Shown here: positions 10,457 to 19,843 of the stretch, one piece after another
Layout: each line of letters begins with the position of its first letter
How positions within the stretch are numbered: the first letter of the stretch is position 1
Source: Stentor roeselii
Taxonomy: Eukaryota; Ciliophora; Heterotrichea; Heterotrichida; Stentoridae
Assembly: GCA_006503475.1 (NCBI GenBank)
Contig: RSEH01000257.1
Coordinates: 1 to 64,000, forward strand
DNA: 64,000 nt
Direction of reading: 5' to 3'
Position numbers and translations under genes: made by a program
Notes under the pieces: generated by a model
What the model saw: only the letters and a program-made list of their open reading frames with translations
Database searches by the model: none
Told to the model about the DNA's origin: nothing

Positions 10457-13400
10457 TTACTTTAATCTATGCATCTTACTCATGTACTCCGCCTCTTGTA
10501 CCAGGGCAAGTTCTTCTTCAGTGAAATAAGGTTCATACTTAACTCCAGAATCTTCTAAATTCTTTTTTATCGCAAGTAAAATTTTCATCTTAGAACGATT
10601 TTTATTAGAACTGTCAGTCGCGGATTCAACAAGCAAAGGTCTTTTATTAACATTTTCTTTCATTGCTCTTAGTTTTTCCTGGTATTCTTCTTCCTGTCTT
10701 TTCGCTTCTTCTTTTCTTTTCCTCAGTCTTTCATTTATGTTGTTCTTATCTGCAGAAGACTGCTGCTCTTCAGCTGAAATGACTTTTTTAAGAGGATTCA
10801 TTGTGTCGTATTTTTTTGATGATGAAGTTTTAGACATGTCTTTAGTTGTTTTTGTTTGTTTTGATGTTGTTGATTTTTGTGCAGAGGGTTTGGATAGGGC
10901 GTGTTTGCTTGATTCTTCTGGAATCGGCTGCAGGTCTTGGTACCTGGCTCCTGGAAGTGAAAAGTCATGGACTGATGATGATGGAGATAATGGGTTGGAT
11001 GAAGACTTGTCTGGTGCTAAAGGATTTGATGAAGGCTTGTCTGGTGCTAAAGGATTTGATGAAGGCTTGTCTGGTGCTAAAGGATTTGATGACGGGTAGT
11101 CAGGCCCTAATGGGTTGAAGGAAGACTTGTCAGGCGCTAATGGGTTGAAGGAAGGCTTGTCAGGCGCTAATGGGTTGAAGGAAGGCTTGTCAGGCGCTAA
11201 TGGGTTGAAGGAAGGCTTGTCAGGCGCTAATGGGTTGAAGGAAGGCTTGTCAGGCGCTAATGGGTTGAAGGAAGGCTTGTCAGGCGCTAATGGGTTGAAG
11301 GAAGGCTTGTCAGGCGCTAATGGGTTGAAGGAAGGCTTGTCAGGTGCCAATGGATTGCTTCTTGATGAGAGAGATGAAGGCGTCCCTCCTTTTTCACTTG
11401 GAGCTAAAACGTTACTCTTGTCTCCTGGCTTTGAAAGAGAAGGAAATCCTGAACTACTTTGCTTTTTCATATCAGAACCCACAGAATTCGATGAGGAAGG
11501 CGCCAGTGGGTTAGATGAAGGAGGTGCCAAGGAATTCGATGACTTTCCAAGGTCTTTCATTGTAAAATCTCCTGATTTAGATGGCTGGACAAGGTCTTTC
11601 GCAGTAAAATCTCCTGATTTTCCTGGACTTTTCTTTGAAGCTTGATTTGGATTCGCACCTGATTTTTTACCTTTTTCTTGAAATGACTTGTTGAATGACT
11701 GTCCTGGCTTGTTTCCTTGCTTTGACTTGGGCTGAGGAGAAGGTCGTAGTGCATCCATTGTGATTGAGTCTTTTGATAGGTCTTTTTGGGTGAACCCGAT
11801 CGGCTTTTTGCCTTCAGGAGTAGATTCTCTTGAACGAGAACTGGATTTTTTTCTTTCAGGTTTGGAAAATTTCGTTTTTAGCGACTCGTGGTCGGACTTC
11901 CAGTTGGTTTTTGCTTTTAGTCTTTCGTTTCTCATTTTTTCTTCTTCGGATTTTCGCTTTTTTTCTTCTTCTTCTTTTTTCTTGGCTTCTTCTTCTTCAC
12001 GCTTTTTACGGTTTTCTTCTTTTCTTTTGTTGTTCTCTTCGACTCTCTGGTCTATTAGAAAAGGCTCGACTAAAGTATTTTTTTTTGCACTTTTTTTGGC
12101 TTCTAAGGTTTTTTCGAATCTTTCTTGTAGCTTTTTAAAGTTTGGAGGGTCTTTAACAGTGAACTTAGGACTAGGCGTTTCAGTTTTCGGAATTTCACTT
12201 TTTTTCACATGCTGATACATTTCCATCCTCGGCGGTAAGGAAGCTTTCCTCAAATTTTCCTGTGCAGCCCTACTTTTCCTTTCCTCTCTCAAAGCTTCTT
12301 CTTCTCTAATCCTCGATTCATAAAGTGTAACCGTACAAGCCCAAGGTATAGGATTCGCTTTAAACTGATAACTCGGAGGACTAACCTGTTGTTTAGGTGG
12401 TTTTTCCTTTTCCCTTATATAAAAACTAAAAGGTTTTTCAAGTTGTTTAGTTTTTTCAGCTGATTCAATCCTGACTTTCTTAGACCGATCTTCTAAAGCC
12501 TTTTTCAATTTTTCATACTTAGGCTGTGAGACCTCTCTAGGTACATCTCGAGCCTGATACTTAAACTCAATATGTCCTTTCAGTTTTTTTTCCCGTTCTT
12601 CACAGTCTTTTTCAAGCCACTTCTCACGAATAGACTTTTTCTTAAACTTTTCACGGTCTTCAAATTGAAAAGGTGCTGGAATGGTGACATCTTTCGTAAC
12701 ATCTTTTTCATAAAAAGTGACTCGTTGTCGAGGTGAGGTACTTCTACTTCTATGTGAATGTTTTTTCACTTCCAAGTCCTCAGTCTGCATGAAATTTTCC
12801 TTTACAGGCTTCGGAGGTTTTTTCGCCTTAACAAAAGAATTCCGAGTGATGAGTGACTCGCCGATTAAAGAGTCCTTTGGAAGGCCTCTCTTGCTTAGAA
12901 ACCCGAGAATATCAGGCCAGGAGATGAGAGACTCTGCATTTTCTTGCATTCTTTCAAGGACTTCTGCAAGAGTTTCTTCTGGAATGTGAGATAAACCTTC
13001 AGGAATTCGAGCAGTGTATGAAAGTAAGGCACTTGTTTTTGTATCGTTTTTTAATGCTTGGATGAACTCGAAGGTGGAGACTTTGTTATGGGTTTTTTTG
13101 TCAAGGTCTTCGAAAACTTCTTGAATTAAAGTCACGAAACGCCCTGGAAGGTCTATTTCGTTTAGTTTTGGGTTTTCTAGACCTTCGAAACGACTTTCTT
13201 CAAATATAGGAGCGACGAAGAAGTACTCGAGGAATTGGTTCCAGGTTATTAGCTCTTCTGAGTCTAGAGTGTCGTTTTTTATGAAGAGAAGCATGCTTTC
13301 AAGGTCTAGGATTTGGTAACTGCTTACTCGCACTGCGTCGATGTGAAGGATTTTTATTATGTTTTCGTCTTCTAGCATTGATGAAATCAACTCGCCTCGG

Positions 13401-14317
13401 GGAACTACGAAGTCTTGGTGGACGTCAAGTTTCAAAAAAATCTCTTCTAACTTAGCCATATGTTTATAAGGTACCAAACAAGTAGGACTACTTTCTTTCT
13501 CATGTTTCAATGACTTTGCAGAAGACGATGTCCTTAAAATCGAAGCCTTCTCCTTAAAGCTATTTTTCTTCACTTCTCTATCAGGACTAAATTTCCTTTT
13601 CCCATCCCTAACCGCAGGCGAGTTACCTTCAAGATTCCTTCCCCTATCACTCCTCAAAACATTTTGATTATCCTCAGCAATTTTCGCTTCAATAATATTA
13701 TCAACTCTTTTCTGTTCCTTCTGACTCATAAACCTTTCAAATTTCTCATAATATTCCTTTTGATACCCAGTAAGTCTCTCCGGTTTTTTAACTTCCTCCT
13801 TATACGGTCGATACACAGGAAGATATTCATCATTACAATTAATCACTTCCTTAGTTTTACTTCTCCTTATTTCCGCCTCAATTTCCACAAGTCGAGCGGC
13901 ATTTTTTTCTTTAAGCAATTCGATTTCCTGCAAAGAAATCTTTTTATTCAAGTCAAAATCCTGTCGTCCATGACTATGACTTCGATGAGAAGGAGGGTCC
14001 AGATGTAAAATGCCTTCTTGAAAATGATGACTTCTAAGTTTTTCAATATTTCCTGACTGTTGTTTGAGTCTTTCCAGTTCTCTTTCAATGACGTGCAAAG
14101 GTGGGACCTGCGGGTCAGCCGAGAAGCGATGTCCAAGTTCTTCAGGTTTTGCAGTGTTTGGCGTGTAGACCTGCGGAGGAGGTGCAGGTTTTTTTCCCAT
14201 ATGAAAACCGCCGCCGTAGGACATCCTGGGCTTGTCTCCGCGAAAGGACTGAAAAGGAGTTTTAGAAGTGTCTGAAGAAGACACCTCGAAAGACAGCTGG
14301 TGGCCGGTTATTTGCAT
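10457..14317 (-). CDS. 1287-aa cytoplasmic protein with EF-hand-like region and NPLAPDKP repeats
   Basis: Unknown family. The N-terminus (MQITGHQLSFEVSS) is followed by charged, coil-forming segments. An EF-hand-like helical region begins about residue 286 (LEEIFLKLDVHQDFV) and a second about 400-430 (FEDLDKKTHNKVSTFEF). A long E/K/R-rich coiled-coil stretch is next, then roughly thirteen copies of a ten-residue NPLAPDKPSF/SS unit, then a coiled-coil C-terminus. The loops lack a full canonical set of calcium ligands, so calcium binding is uncertain. An in-frame ATG 45 nt upstream exists, but it lies inside the divergent neighbour's coding sequence and would add a hydrophobic stretch, so I chose the ATG at 14317. 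The stop is followed by only TA before the next gene's ATG. Cytoskeletal or scaffold function is inferred. Confidence 0.75.
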   Translation of the reverse strand: MQITGHQLSFEVSSSDTSKTPFQSFRGDKPRMSYGGGFHMGKKPAPPPQVYTPNTAKPEELGHRFSADPQVPPLHVIERELERLKQQSGNIEKLRSHHFQEGILHLDPPSHRSHSHGRQDFDLNKKISLQEIELLKEKNAARLVEIEAEIRRSKTKEVINCNDEYLPVYRPYKEEVKKPERLTGYQKEYYEKFERFMSQKEQKRVDNIIEAKIAEDNQNVLRSDRGRNLEGNSPAVRDGKRKFSPDREVKKNSFKEKASILRTSSSAKSLKHEKESSPTCLVPYKHMAKLEEIFLKLDVHQDFVVPRGELISSMLEDENIIKILHIDAVRVSSYQILDLESMLLFIKNDTLDSEELITWNQFLEYFFVAPIFEESRFEGLENPKLNEIDLPGRFVTLIQEVFEDLDKKTHNKVSTFEFIQALKNDTKTSALLSYTARIPEGLSHIPEETLAEVLERMQENAESLISWPDILGFLSKRGLPKDSLIGESLITRNSFVKAKKPPKPVKENFMQTEDLEVKKHSHRSRSTSPRQRVTFYEKDVTKDVTIPAPFQFEDREKFKKKSIREKWLEKDCEEREKKLKGHIEFKYQARDVPREVSQPKYEKLKKALEDRSKKVRIESAEKTKQLEKPFSFYIREKEKPPKQQVSPPSYQFKANPIPWACTVTLYESRIREEEALREERKSRAAQENLRKASLPPRMEMYQHVKKSEIPKTETPSPKFTVKDPPNFKKLQERFEKTLEAKKSAKKNTLVEPFLIDQRVEENNKRKEENRKKREEEEAKKKEEEEKKRKSEEEKMRNERLKAKTNWKSDHESLKTKFSKPERKKSSSRSRESTPEGKKPIGFTQKDLSKDSITMDALRPSPQPKSKQGNKPGQSFNKSFQEKGKKSGANPNQASKKSPGKSGDFTAKDLVQPSKSGDFTMKDLGKSSNSLAPPSSNPLAPSSSNSVGSDMKKQSSSGFPSLSKPGDKSNVLAPSEKGGTPSSLSSRSNPLAPDKPSFNPLAPDKPSFNPLAPDKPSFNPLAPDKPSFNPLAPDKPSFNPLAPDKPSFNPLAPDKPSFNPLAPDKSSFNPLGPDYPSSNPLAPDKPSSNPLAPDKPSSNPLAPDKSSSNPLSPSSSVHDFSLPGARYQDLQPIPEESSKHALSKPSAQKSTTSKQTKTTKDMSKTSSSKKYDTMNPLKKVISAEEQQSSADKNNINERLRKRKEEAKRQEEEYQEKLRAMKENVNKRPLLVESATDSSNKNRSKMKILLAIKKNLEDSGVKYEPYFTEEELALVQEAEYMSKMHRLK
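10981..11370 (-). repeat. In-frame 30-bp tandem repeat (about 13 units)
   Basis: Thirty-base units run head to tail inside the 1287-aa gene, each encoding NPLAPDKP plus SF or SS. Seven consecutive units (11131-11340) appear identical base for base. Those at 10981-11100 form a second, slightly diverged subfamily, and the outer units are degenerate. Because the period is a multiple of three, copy number can change without breaking the frame. Confidence 0.95.
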
Positions 14318-14330
14318 TCTAAATATTAAA
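14318..14330. promoter_or_regulatory. 13-bp divergent intergenic spacer
   Basis: Only TCTAAATATTAAA separates the two chosen start codons (minus ATG at 14317, plus ATG at 14331). It is A/T apart from one C and contains a palindromic AATATT. If the starts are right, both promoters must overlap coding sequence or be contained in this spacer. Inference; no transcript data. Confidence 0.45.
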
Positions 14331-16595
14331 ATGGCCAGAAATCGAAGCCATGATCCGGTCAAAGGACCACCTGAAGTCCAGGTTTTGAACTATTCCACAA
14401 TTGTTGCTAGTTTTTCATTGAAACTTAAAGCTTTAGAGGAAAAATACTCGGGATTTGTAGCTAATTGTTTAAAGATCATTAAAAAAGCGCAGAAGTTTTT
14501 AGATATCAATTTGACTGAACATCTTAACTCGAGTGATAATCAGTCTTCAAAGTTCATTGAAAACTTGAATAAACAGAAGGTGAAGTTGAAGAGAGACTTG
14601 GTAAGTATTGAAAAGATGAGCTTTGACTTGAAAAATTCGCAGGGGAATGAAAGAGATGGAAAATTTTTAAGTTCTTTTCGAAATGCGAAAGAAAAGATAT
14701 TGGAAAAGTTAGAGGATCATAAAGCTAGGTATTTTATTCAGACTGTTTTAAATAATTTGGAGGATAAAGTGAATAAAGAACTGCAGGTCTTTGAAAACTT
14801 CGGAAATTATTATGCCAGGCTTTATGAAGTTGAAGAGTTGCTTGGAAGGAAAACTAAAGAATTCGAGGTCTTGATGGAAAGTTACAATAAGTTAAAAGGT
14901 GAAAGTGAAATGCTTGTTACTAATGAGAAGAAGTTTCTAGTTACTAGTCCTAAACACTTTTCATCTGGAAGGACTTCACCTTCAGGTTTCTCTTCAAAGT
15001 CTCGAGACCTTGAAATTCAGAAGCTTCAGTCAGAAATTCAGTACCTCAAAGAAAAAATCAACAACTTAACAGGCACAGCTAAAAAAATCGTTGCTCGAAA
15101 AGATGAAGAACTTCAAAAACTTTTAGAGGAAAAATCAAATACTTTAGCACTTCCAAAACTTCTGAAAAACTTTAAAATTTTTGAGAATTTTGAAGAAACT
15201 GTGAGGAATAAACTTGGAATACTTTCAACTTCTCTTCGCATTATTCAAGGAAAAGTGAAAAAATTTAGAATTCTTCAAAAGTCCTGCGTTGAAAAAGAGG
15301 TTCATAAAGAGTCTCTTGAAAGCCTGGAAAGACTTGTTAGGGACTTGAAAGAGCAGCTTATTGAAAAAGAAGACTTTCTCTCAAAGCAAAAGGAAAAGTT
15401 CCTGAAATTAAATAAACTTTACTCAGACCTTCATGAAAAGACAAAAATTTTTAATGTTCGGTATGATGGGCTTGTTGGAGAAATGAATGAAAAAAATGAG
15501 ATTATTGCGAAGTTTGAAGAAATTCGAGCAGAAAATGAAAAACTTAGAAACTATAAAATTGAACTTGATAAAGAAATCACGGAGTTAAAAGATTATTTTC
15601 AGAGTGATATTGATGGCTTGAGTAATAAAATTGAGAAGTTGTTCGGGGAAAACTTGTGTCTTAAGCAAAAAAATGATGAACTGAAAGATAAGTATGAAAA
15701 GGTCATGGTTGAAAAAGAGAAAATTTTAATACAGTTCTTTGAAAAACAGGAAAGCGAACTTGTTAATAAAGAATTGAAAAGCCCTTCTTCACTTGCTTTG
15801 AAACAGGAACTAAAAATCGCTTCTTTAAAAATCGAATCTCTCACTAAAGAAAACCAGTTTTTAAGGTCTAGCCAAAAATCCATCGATAAAATTGCATTCA
15901 AAGAAATTTCGAGTCTTTTTTTCATCTTGACTAACAGCTTCTCTGACTTGTTCAATAAAAGTTTCAGAAAAACTTCAGAAAAACTTAAAAATCTTGAAAA
16001 AATTTTCGAAAAATTCTTGAATCTGCAGAAAAAAAAAGTAAAATTTCAGGTTTCAGATGTTTCTGGGCAAAAAGCAGCTGAAATTATTAAGATTAATCAA
16101 AAAATTAGTATGGAAAATGAAAAATTGTTGAAAAAATGCGAAAGTTATCAAGGGTTAATCACGAATCTGCAGCAAACTTGTGAAAAATTAACTTCGCAGC
16201 AGGATTCTCTTTATAAATGCCCAACTTGTGATAGTTTTTCGAAGATTATTAAGGAAAAAGATGAGAGGATCAAGTTTTTACAGAAGGAAGTTTATACATT
16301 AGGAAGTGAAAATACTAAACTTAGAAACGATATCCAAGAAATAGAGTTTACGTTCAGGGATCAAGTAGAAAGCAAGGATTATGAAGTAGAAAATAAGAAA
16401 ATGAAACATTCCAGAGGACTTGTGGTTTTTACTGATGTAATTAAGGCAGGGGATTCAAAAAATATTTCCCCAACTGTTTCTGATGTTGACTTGACATACA
16501 CTTTAGAAGGGACGACTATAAAAAGCACTCATGACATAAACACTCCTCTAAGTGTTTCTCATGATGATATTAAAGATTTAGAATTTATAGAGTAG
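14331..16595 (+). CDS. Long coiled-coil protein, 754 aa
   Basis: A Lys/Glu/Leu-rich protein with near-continuous heptads from about residue 20 to 690, ending in a less charged tail (TDVIKAGDSK to DDIKDLEFIE). One CPTC motif (KCPTCDSFSK) occurs near residue 630. No recognised domain; similar proteins often serve as cytoskeletal or centriolar scaffolds, but nothing here proves that. I start at MARNRSHDPVKG. An in-frame ATG 63 nt further upstream would place the start inside the divergent gene. Convergent with the RING gene, 172 nt downstream. Confidence 0.8.
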   Translation: MARNRSHDPVKGPPEVQVLNYSTIVASFSLKLKALEEKYSGFVANCLKIIKKAQKFLDINLTEHLNSSDNQSSKFIENLNKQKVKLKRDLVSIEKMSFDLKNSQGNERDGKFLSSFRNAKEKILEKLEDHKARYFIQTVLNNLEDKVNKELQVFENFGNYYARLYEVEELLGRKTKEFEVLMESYNKLKGESEMLVTNEKKFLVTSPKHFSSGRTSPSGFSSKSRDLEIQKLQSEIQYLKEKINNLTGTAKKIVARKDEELQKLLEEKSNTLALPKLLKNFKIFENFEETVRNKLGILSTSLRIIQGKVKKFRILQKSCVEKEVHKESLESLERLVRDLKEQLIEKEDFLSKQKEKFLKLNKLYSDLHEKTKIFNVRYDGLVGEMNEKNEIIAKFEEIRAENEKLRNYKIELDKEITELKDYFQSDIDGLSNKIEKLFGENLCLKQKNDELKDKYEKVMVEKEKILIQFFEKQESELVNKELKSPSSLALKQELKIASLKIESLTKENQFLRSSQKSIDKIAFKEISSLFFILTNSFSDLFNKSFRKTSEKLKNLEKIFEKFLNLQKKKVKFQVSDVSGQKAAEIIKINQKISMENEKLLKKCESYQGLITNLQQTCEKLTSQQDSLYKCPTCDSFSKIIKEKDERIKFLQKEVYTLGSENTKLRNDIQEIEFTFRDQVESKDYEVENKKMKHSRGLVVFTDVIKAGDSKNISPTVSDVDLTYTLEGTTIKSTHDINTPLSVSHDDIKDLEFIE

Positions 16596-16767
16596 TCGTG
16601 TTTAGAAAATTAGAATTATTAAAAGTTTATTTTATAGTTATTTTAAAATCACTGGTAGTTCTACTGCCCTATAGAAAAGATCATTTTTCCGATGATTTTA
16701 ATAAAGTAAAACTTAAAACAATAAATAATTCTTAACTCAACATCTTTATTATCAATCCTAATCACTA

Positions 16768-17832
16768 CTAATCTAACTTCGTGTTGCAATTTGGACAAAC
16801 TGCTTTCTGAGTCAGCCATTCATCAATGCAACCCACATGAAAAGTATGTTCACATCTCTCAATCTTTCTAATTTCTTCATCTTTTTCAAAGTCACTTAAA
16901 CATATACTGCAAGTATCAACTTTTCCTTGAAACTTACTTCTCGGTGCTAATCTATCGATCTGCTTAGCATCAAGAACAACATTTTCCCTAGCCTTTCTAT
17001 TCATTCTAACCCGATACCAAACAGTAAGTGCGACCAAAATAAACATAAATCCAAAGACAACAGACAAGGCAATAATAGCTTCAATTCCAATGCTATTCCC
17101 ACTCCCTCCACTATTAATTTTAAACTTACACCTGATTTCAGAAGCACAAAAAAAAGTAAAAGCGTTGATGTTTTTATCTGATCCTTTTGCTGTTTCGCCA
17201 ATTTGGTACCCTTCGAATTCAAAAAAACTAGGAAAAAAATCCATGCCGTAAAAGATTTGAGTTGATTTATACTTATCTTGATAATTTATCTTGTAACTTG
17301 TGTCTATGAAGAAAAAAGTCAGGGAATAAGGCTCCACTTCGAATTTTTCTGAGTAGTCTGAAGTCACTGAATGATATTTTAAACCACAGAAGCGACCGAA
17401 ATAACTTTCTTCACAAGTACAGGAATCGTTTTCTAACTTTCCGTGATCACCACAGAAAAGTTCTTTTGGGTCAAAAAGTTTTGAATTGATTTGAACAGAA
17501 TTTTCGAGAGTCTCGAAACTGCAAAGTTTTATATAATAAAGACTTTCTGAAGTGTTTGAGGTTAAGATTAGATATGGAAACTGCTTATCGTATGATGAAA
17601 GTGAGTAATAATCTAGGTCTACTGACCAGGTTAAGGATGATGAGTTGTAAGACAATGAAGGAGATTCACCTTCTTTTCCTATTAGGAAAAATTTAGATTT
17701 TGGAATGTTTTCGATGCTGAAATTATAGGTTTGGTTTGAATTCAATCTAAATTCTTGATCAGATCCGCATTCTACGTTAAGTGCATATGATTTTAGGCTG
17801 ATAAGTAAGAGAAACACACAAAATTTTTCCAT
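16768..17832 (-). CDS. RING-H2 transmembrane E3 ubiquitin ligase-like protein, 354 aa
   Basis: Type I membrane protein with signal peptide (MEKFCVFLLLISLKSYA), an ectodomain with a short Cys-rich EGF-like loop (CGDHGKLENDSCTC..YFGRFCG), one membrane segment (IEAIIALSVVFGFMFILVALTVWY) and a cytosolic C-terminal RING-H2 finger (CSICL, then C.H.FH..C, then CPNC). The layout resembles PA-TM-RING/Goliath ligases, although the ectodomain is not clearly a PA domain. It probably recruits an E2 enzyme to ubiquitylate membrane or endosomal cargo. Its neighbour at 18007-19059 is a diverged tandem paralogue with the same layout. Biochemical role is inferred from the RING. Confidence 0.85.
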   Translation of the reverse strand: MEKFCVFLLLISLKSYALNVECGSDQEFRLNSNQTYNFSIENIPKSKFFLIGKEGESPSLSYNSSSLTWSVDLDYYSLSSYDKQFPYLILTSNTSESLYYIKLCSFETLENSVQINSKLFDPKELFCGDHGKLENDSCTCEESYFGRFCGLKYHSVTSDYSEKFEVEPYSLTFFFIDTSYKINYQDKYKSTQIFYGMDFFPSFFEFEGYQIGETAKGSDKNINAFTFFCASEIRCKFKINSGGSGNSIGIEAIIALSVVFGFMFILVALTVWYRVRMNRKARENVVLDAKQIDRLAPRSKFQGKVDTCSICLSDFEKDEEIRKIERCEHTFHVGCIDEWLTQKAVCPNCNTKLD

Positions 17833-18006
17833 TTATAGGCAGGATTAAAGTTAATAATAAGTTTAGCTGGTATTTATTTGAGTTTAAGCTAATATATAAT
17901 CAATTCTTGTATAATTATACAAATAAAATCCTTTATATTTACATAAGGACTAAAGTCACTTAAATCATAATTGATGAGGTAAAATCTCTTATAAACTAAA
18001 ATAACG

Positions 18007-19059
18007 TTAATTTAAGTTCAATTTGCAGTTTGGACAAACAGCTTTTTGAGCAAGCCATTCTTCAATGCACTCTGAGTGAAAAAAATGCTTACAAATTCTA
18101 ATAACCCTAACTTTTTCATTAACCTTAAAACCATTCAAGCAAATACTACAAGAATCCTCATTTTTTCTTATTTTTTCCAAAGAAGCAATTTTATCAACTT
18201 CTTTAAAATCAGCCCCTTCACTATTATTCTTTCGATACAATTTTACTTTACACAGAACAAATAAGCATATAATACTAAAAGAAATAAACAATATGCAAGG
18301 TAAACCAATGACTAAAAAATAGTAAAGTCTATCAGTGGTTCCTGACTCAACTTTAAACTTACACCCATATTCAGAAGAGCAAAAAACAGTAAAATAATAC
18401 TTATCAACTTTTTCTTTTCTAAAATCAAACTTTTCGTAGTCATCAAATTGAAAAAAACTCGGAATAAAGTCCTTTGCCCAAAATCCTTGACTGGATTTTT
18501 CTTTATCTTCAAACTTAATCTCATTTCCAGTCGAAGAGTAAAAAAAAGTAATAGAAAAGGCCTCAACATCAAAGGTTTCTGAGTACTCTGAAGTGATGAC
18601 ATGATACTTTAAACCACAGCTTTTGCCGATATAGTAATTTTCACAGTTGCATCCACTTTTCACGCAATCTGAATGGTACTTGCCACAGTCCTCTTCACAT
18701 GTATAACTGACTTCTTCAGGTGGGGATAGGAAGGAATTGTTTGGGTAATCGTGAAAGCTGCAAACTGAAAAATAAATTGATGAAAATTCAGAATTTGACT
18801 TTATGTAATAGTAAGGAAGCTGGAATTTGTATGATGCTAGAGAATAAAAATCTAGGAAGTTTTTCCAGGTTTTTGATTCGTAAGAGAGGATTGGTTCTAG
18901 TTTTTCTTTGCCGATTACGAAAAAGGTTTGGTTTGGAGGATTTTCTATTGATACTCTGTAAGATTTACTTGGAAGGACTGAAAGACTTCCTATTGATTTA
19001 CAGAAAATTTCTAGAGATGAGGATATCTGGAGAGTTAGGGTAATGACTGAAAGAAACAT
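18007..19059 (-). CDS. RING-H2 transmembrane E3 ligase-like protein, tandem paralogue, 350 aa
   Basis: Same architecture as the preceding gene: signal peptide, ectodomain with a Cys-rich loop (CGKYHSDCVKSGCNCENYYIG), shared motifs such as GLKYHVITSEYSETFDVE and a PSFFQF stretch, one membrane segment and a C-terminal RING-H2 (CSICL, HFFHSECIEEWL, CPNC). All eight RING ligand positions are present. The two copies are clearly homologous along their whole length but well diverged, so the duplication is old. Spacing to the paralogue is 174 nt of AT-rich DNA. Confidence 0.85.
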   Translation of the reverse strand: MFLSVITLTLQISSSLEIFCKSIGSLSVLPSKSYRVSIENPPNQTFFVIGKEKLEPILSYESKTWKNFLDFYSLASYKFQLPYYYIKSNSEFSSIYFSVCSFHDYPNNSFLSPPEEVSYTCEEDCGKYHSDCVKSGCNCENYYIGKSCGLKYHVITSEYSETFDVEAFSITFFYSSTGNEIKFEDKEKSSQGFWAKDFIPSFFQFDDYEKFDFRKEKVDKYYFTVFCSSEYGCKFKVESGTTDRLYYFLVIGLPCILFISFSIICLFVLCKVKLYRKNNSEGADFKEVDKIASLEKIRKNEDSCSICLNGFKVNEKVRVIRICKHFFHSECIEEWLAQKAVCPNCKLNLN

Positions 19060-19843
19060 GCTTTTATATTCAGTAAAGCTTTAATTGTGAATTTAAATAA
19101 GATTATGATTGGAAAAATTTGGGTTGGATTTTTGGTAGAAATAAGAAAAATTTAAATAACTGCATCATTTAAGTTAAATCTTTAGACAAGGATTGATACG
19201 GTTCGATAAAATTTAAAAATATTAGAATTTATGTTTCAATGAAAAGTAATAACAATTGTTTAGAATATATTTAGATTCAATGAGTTTTAGTGATTGTTTT
19301 ATTAAACTCTCACTGTTTATGGATTAAATATCGAAAATATAAATTTCTTGAGTATTTTATTGTGTTAAACTTAATTGATTATGCTTAATGAATTTTTTGA
19401 TTTTATCGTATTTCAAGTAACAAGAATACTTCTTAAAAAGATTAATTCCATTTTTAGATTTAAATATAATAAGGAATCTTTATATTATATCAAATCTTAG
19501 ATTTATATAGGGTTATTTAGAGTATTTTTAAATATTGATAGAGATTGTGATATCTATTCTATTTATACTCTCATTATTAATTTCTATCATTTATTGATTT
19601 CTATCAATTTTAAAACCGAAATATGCTGTTCGGGCGCACTTCTTCATTATATTGAATTAATCCTGATTCAAATATTGATATTTTGAGTTCGAAGTTATGT
19701 ATTTTTGTAAATCAACTAATTTTTTCATTCCAGAATGATTAACTTCTGTAATTTTAAAGATTGCTGTTGAATTGTCTACTATTGATTTCACTATTTAGTT
19801 AGCAAATTTCTTAGATAAAAAGTTACATTTCAAAAAAATATTT
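19060..19843. other. 784-bp AT-rich intergenic region, nothing recognised
   Basis: No open frame of note, no tRNA and no repeat array seen. It contains the 5' flank of the second RING gene and the 3' flank of the first MFS gene. Confidence 0.6.

Noticed and set aside
10420-10465. A 32-nt GT-AG stretch that would splice the 1287-aa gene in frame into the giant surface protein
   Set aside because: All supported introns here are 15 nt, and this removal would delete the surface protein's signal peptide. The in-frame match is a one-in-three chance.
11115-11645. 176-codon plus frame with GLSGANGLKE repeats
   Set aside because: It is the antisense of the NPLAPDKP coding repeat; a 30-bp repeat without stops gives open frames on both strands.
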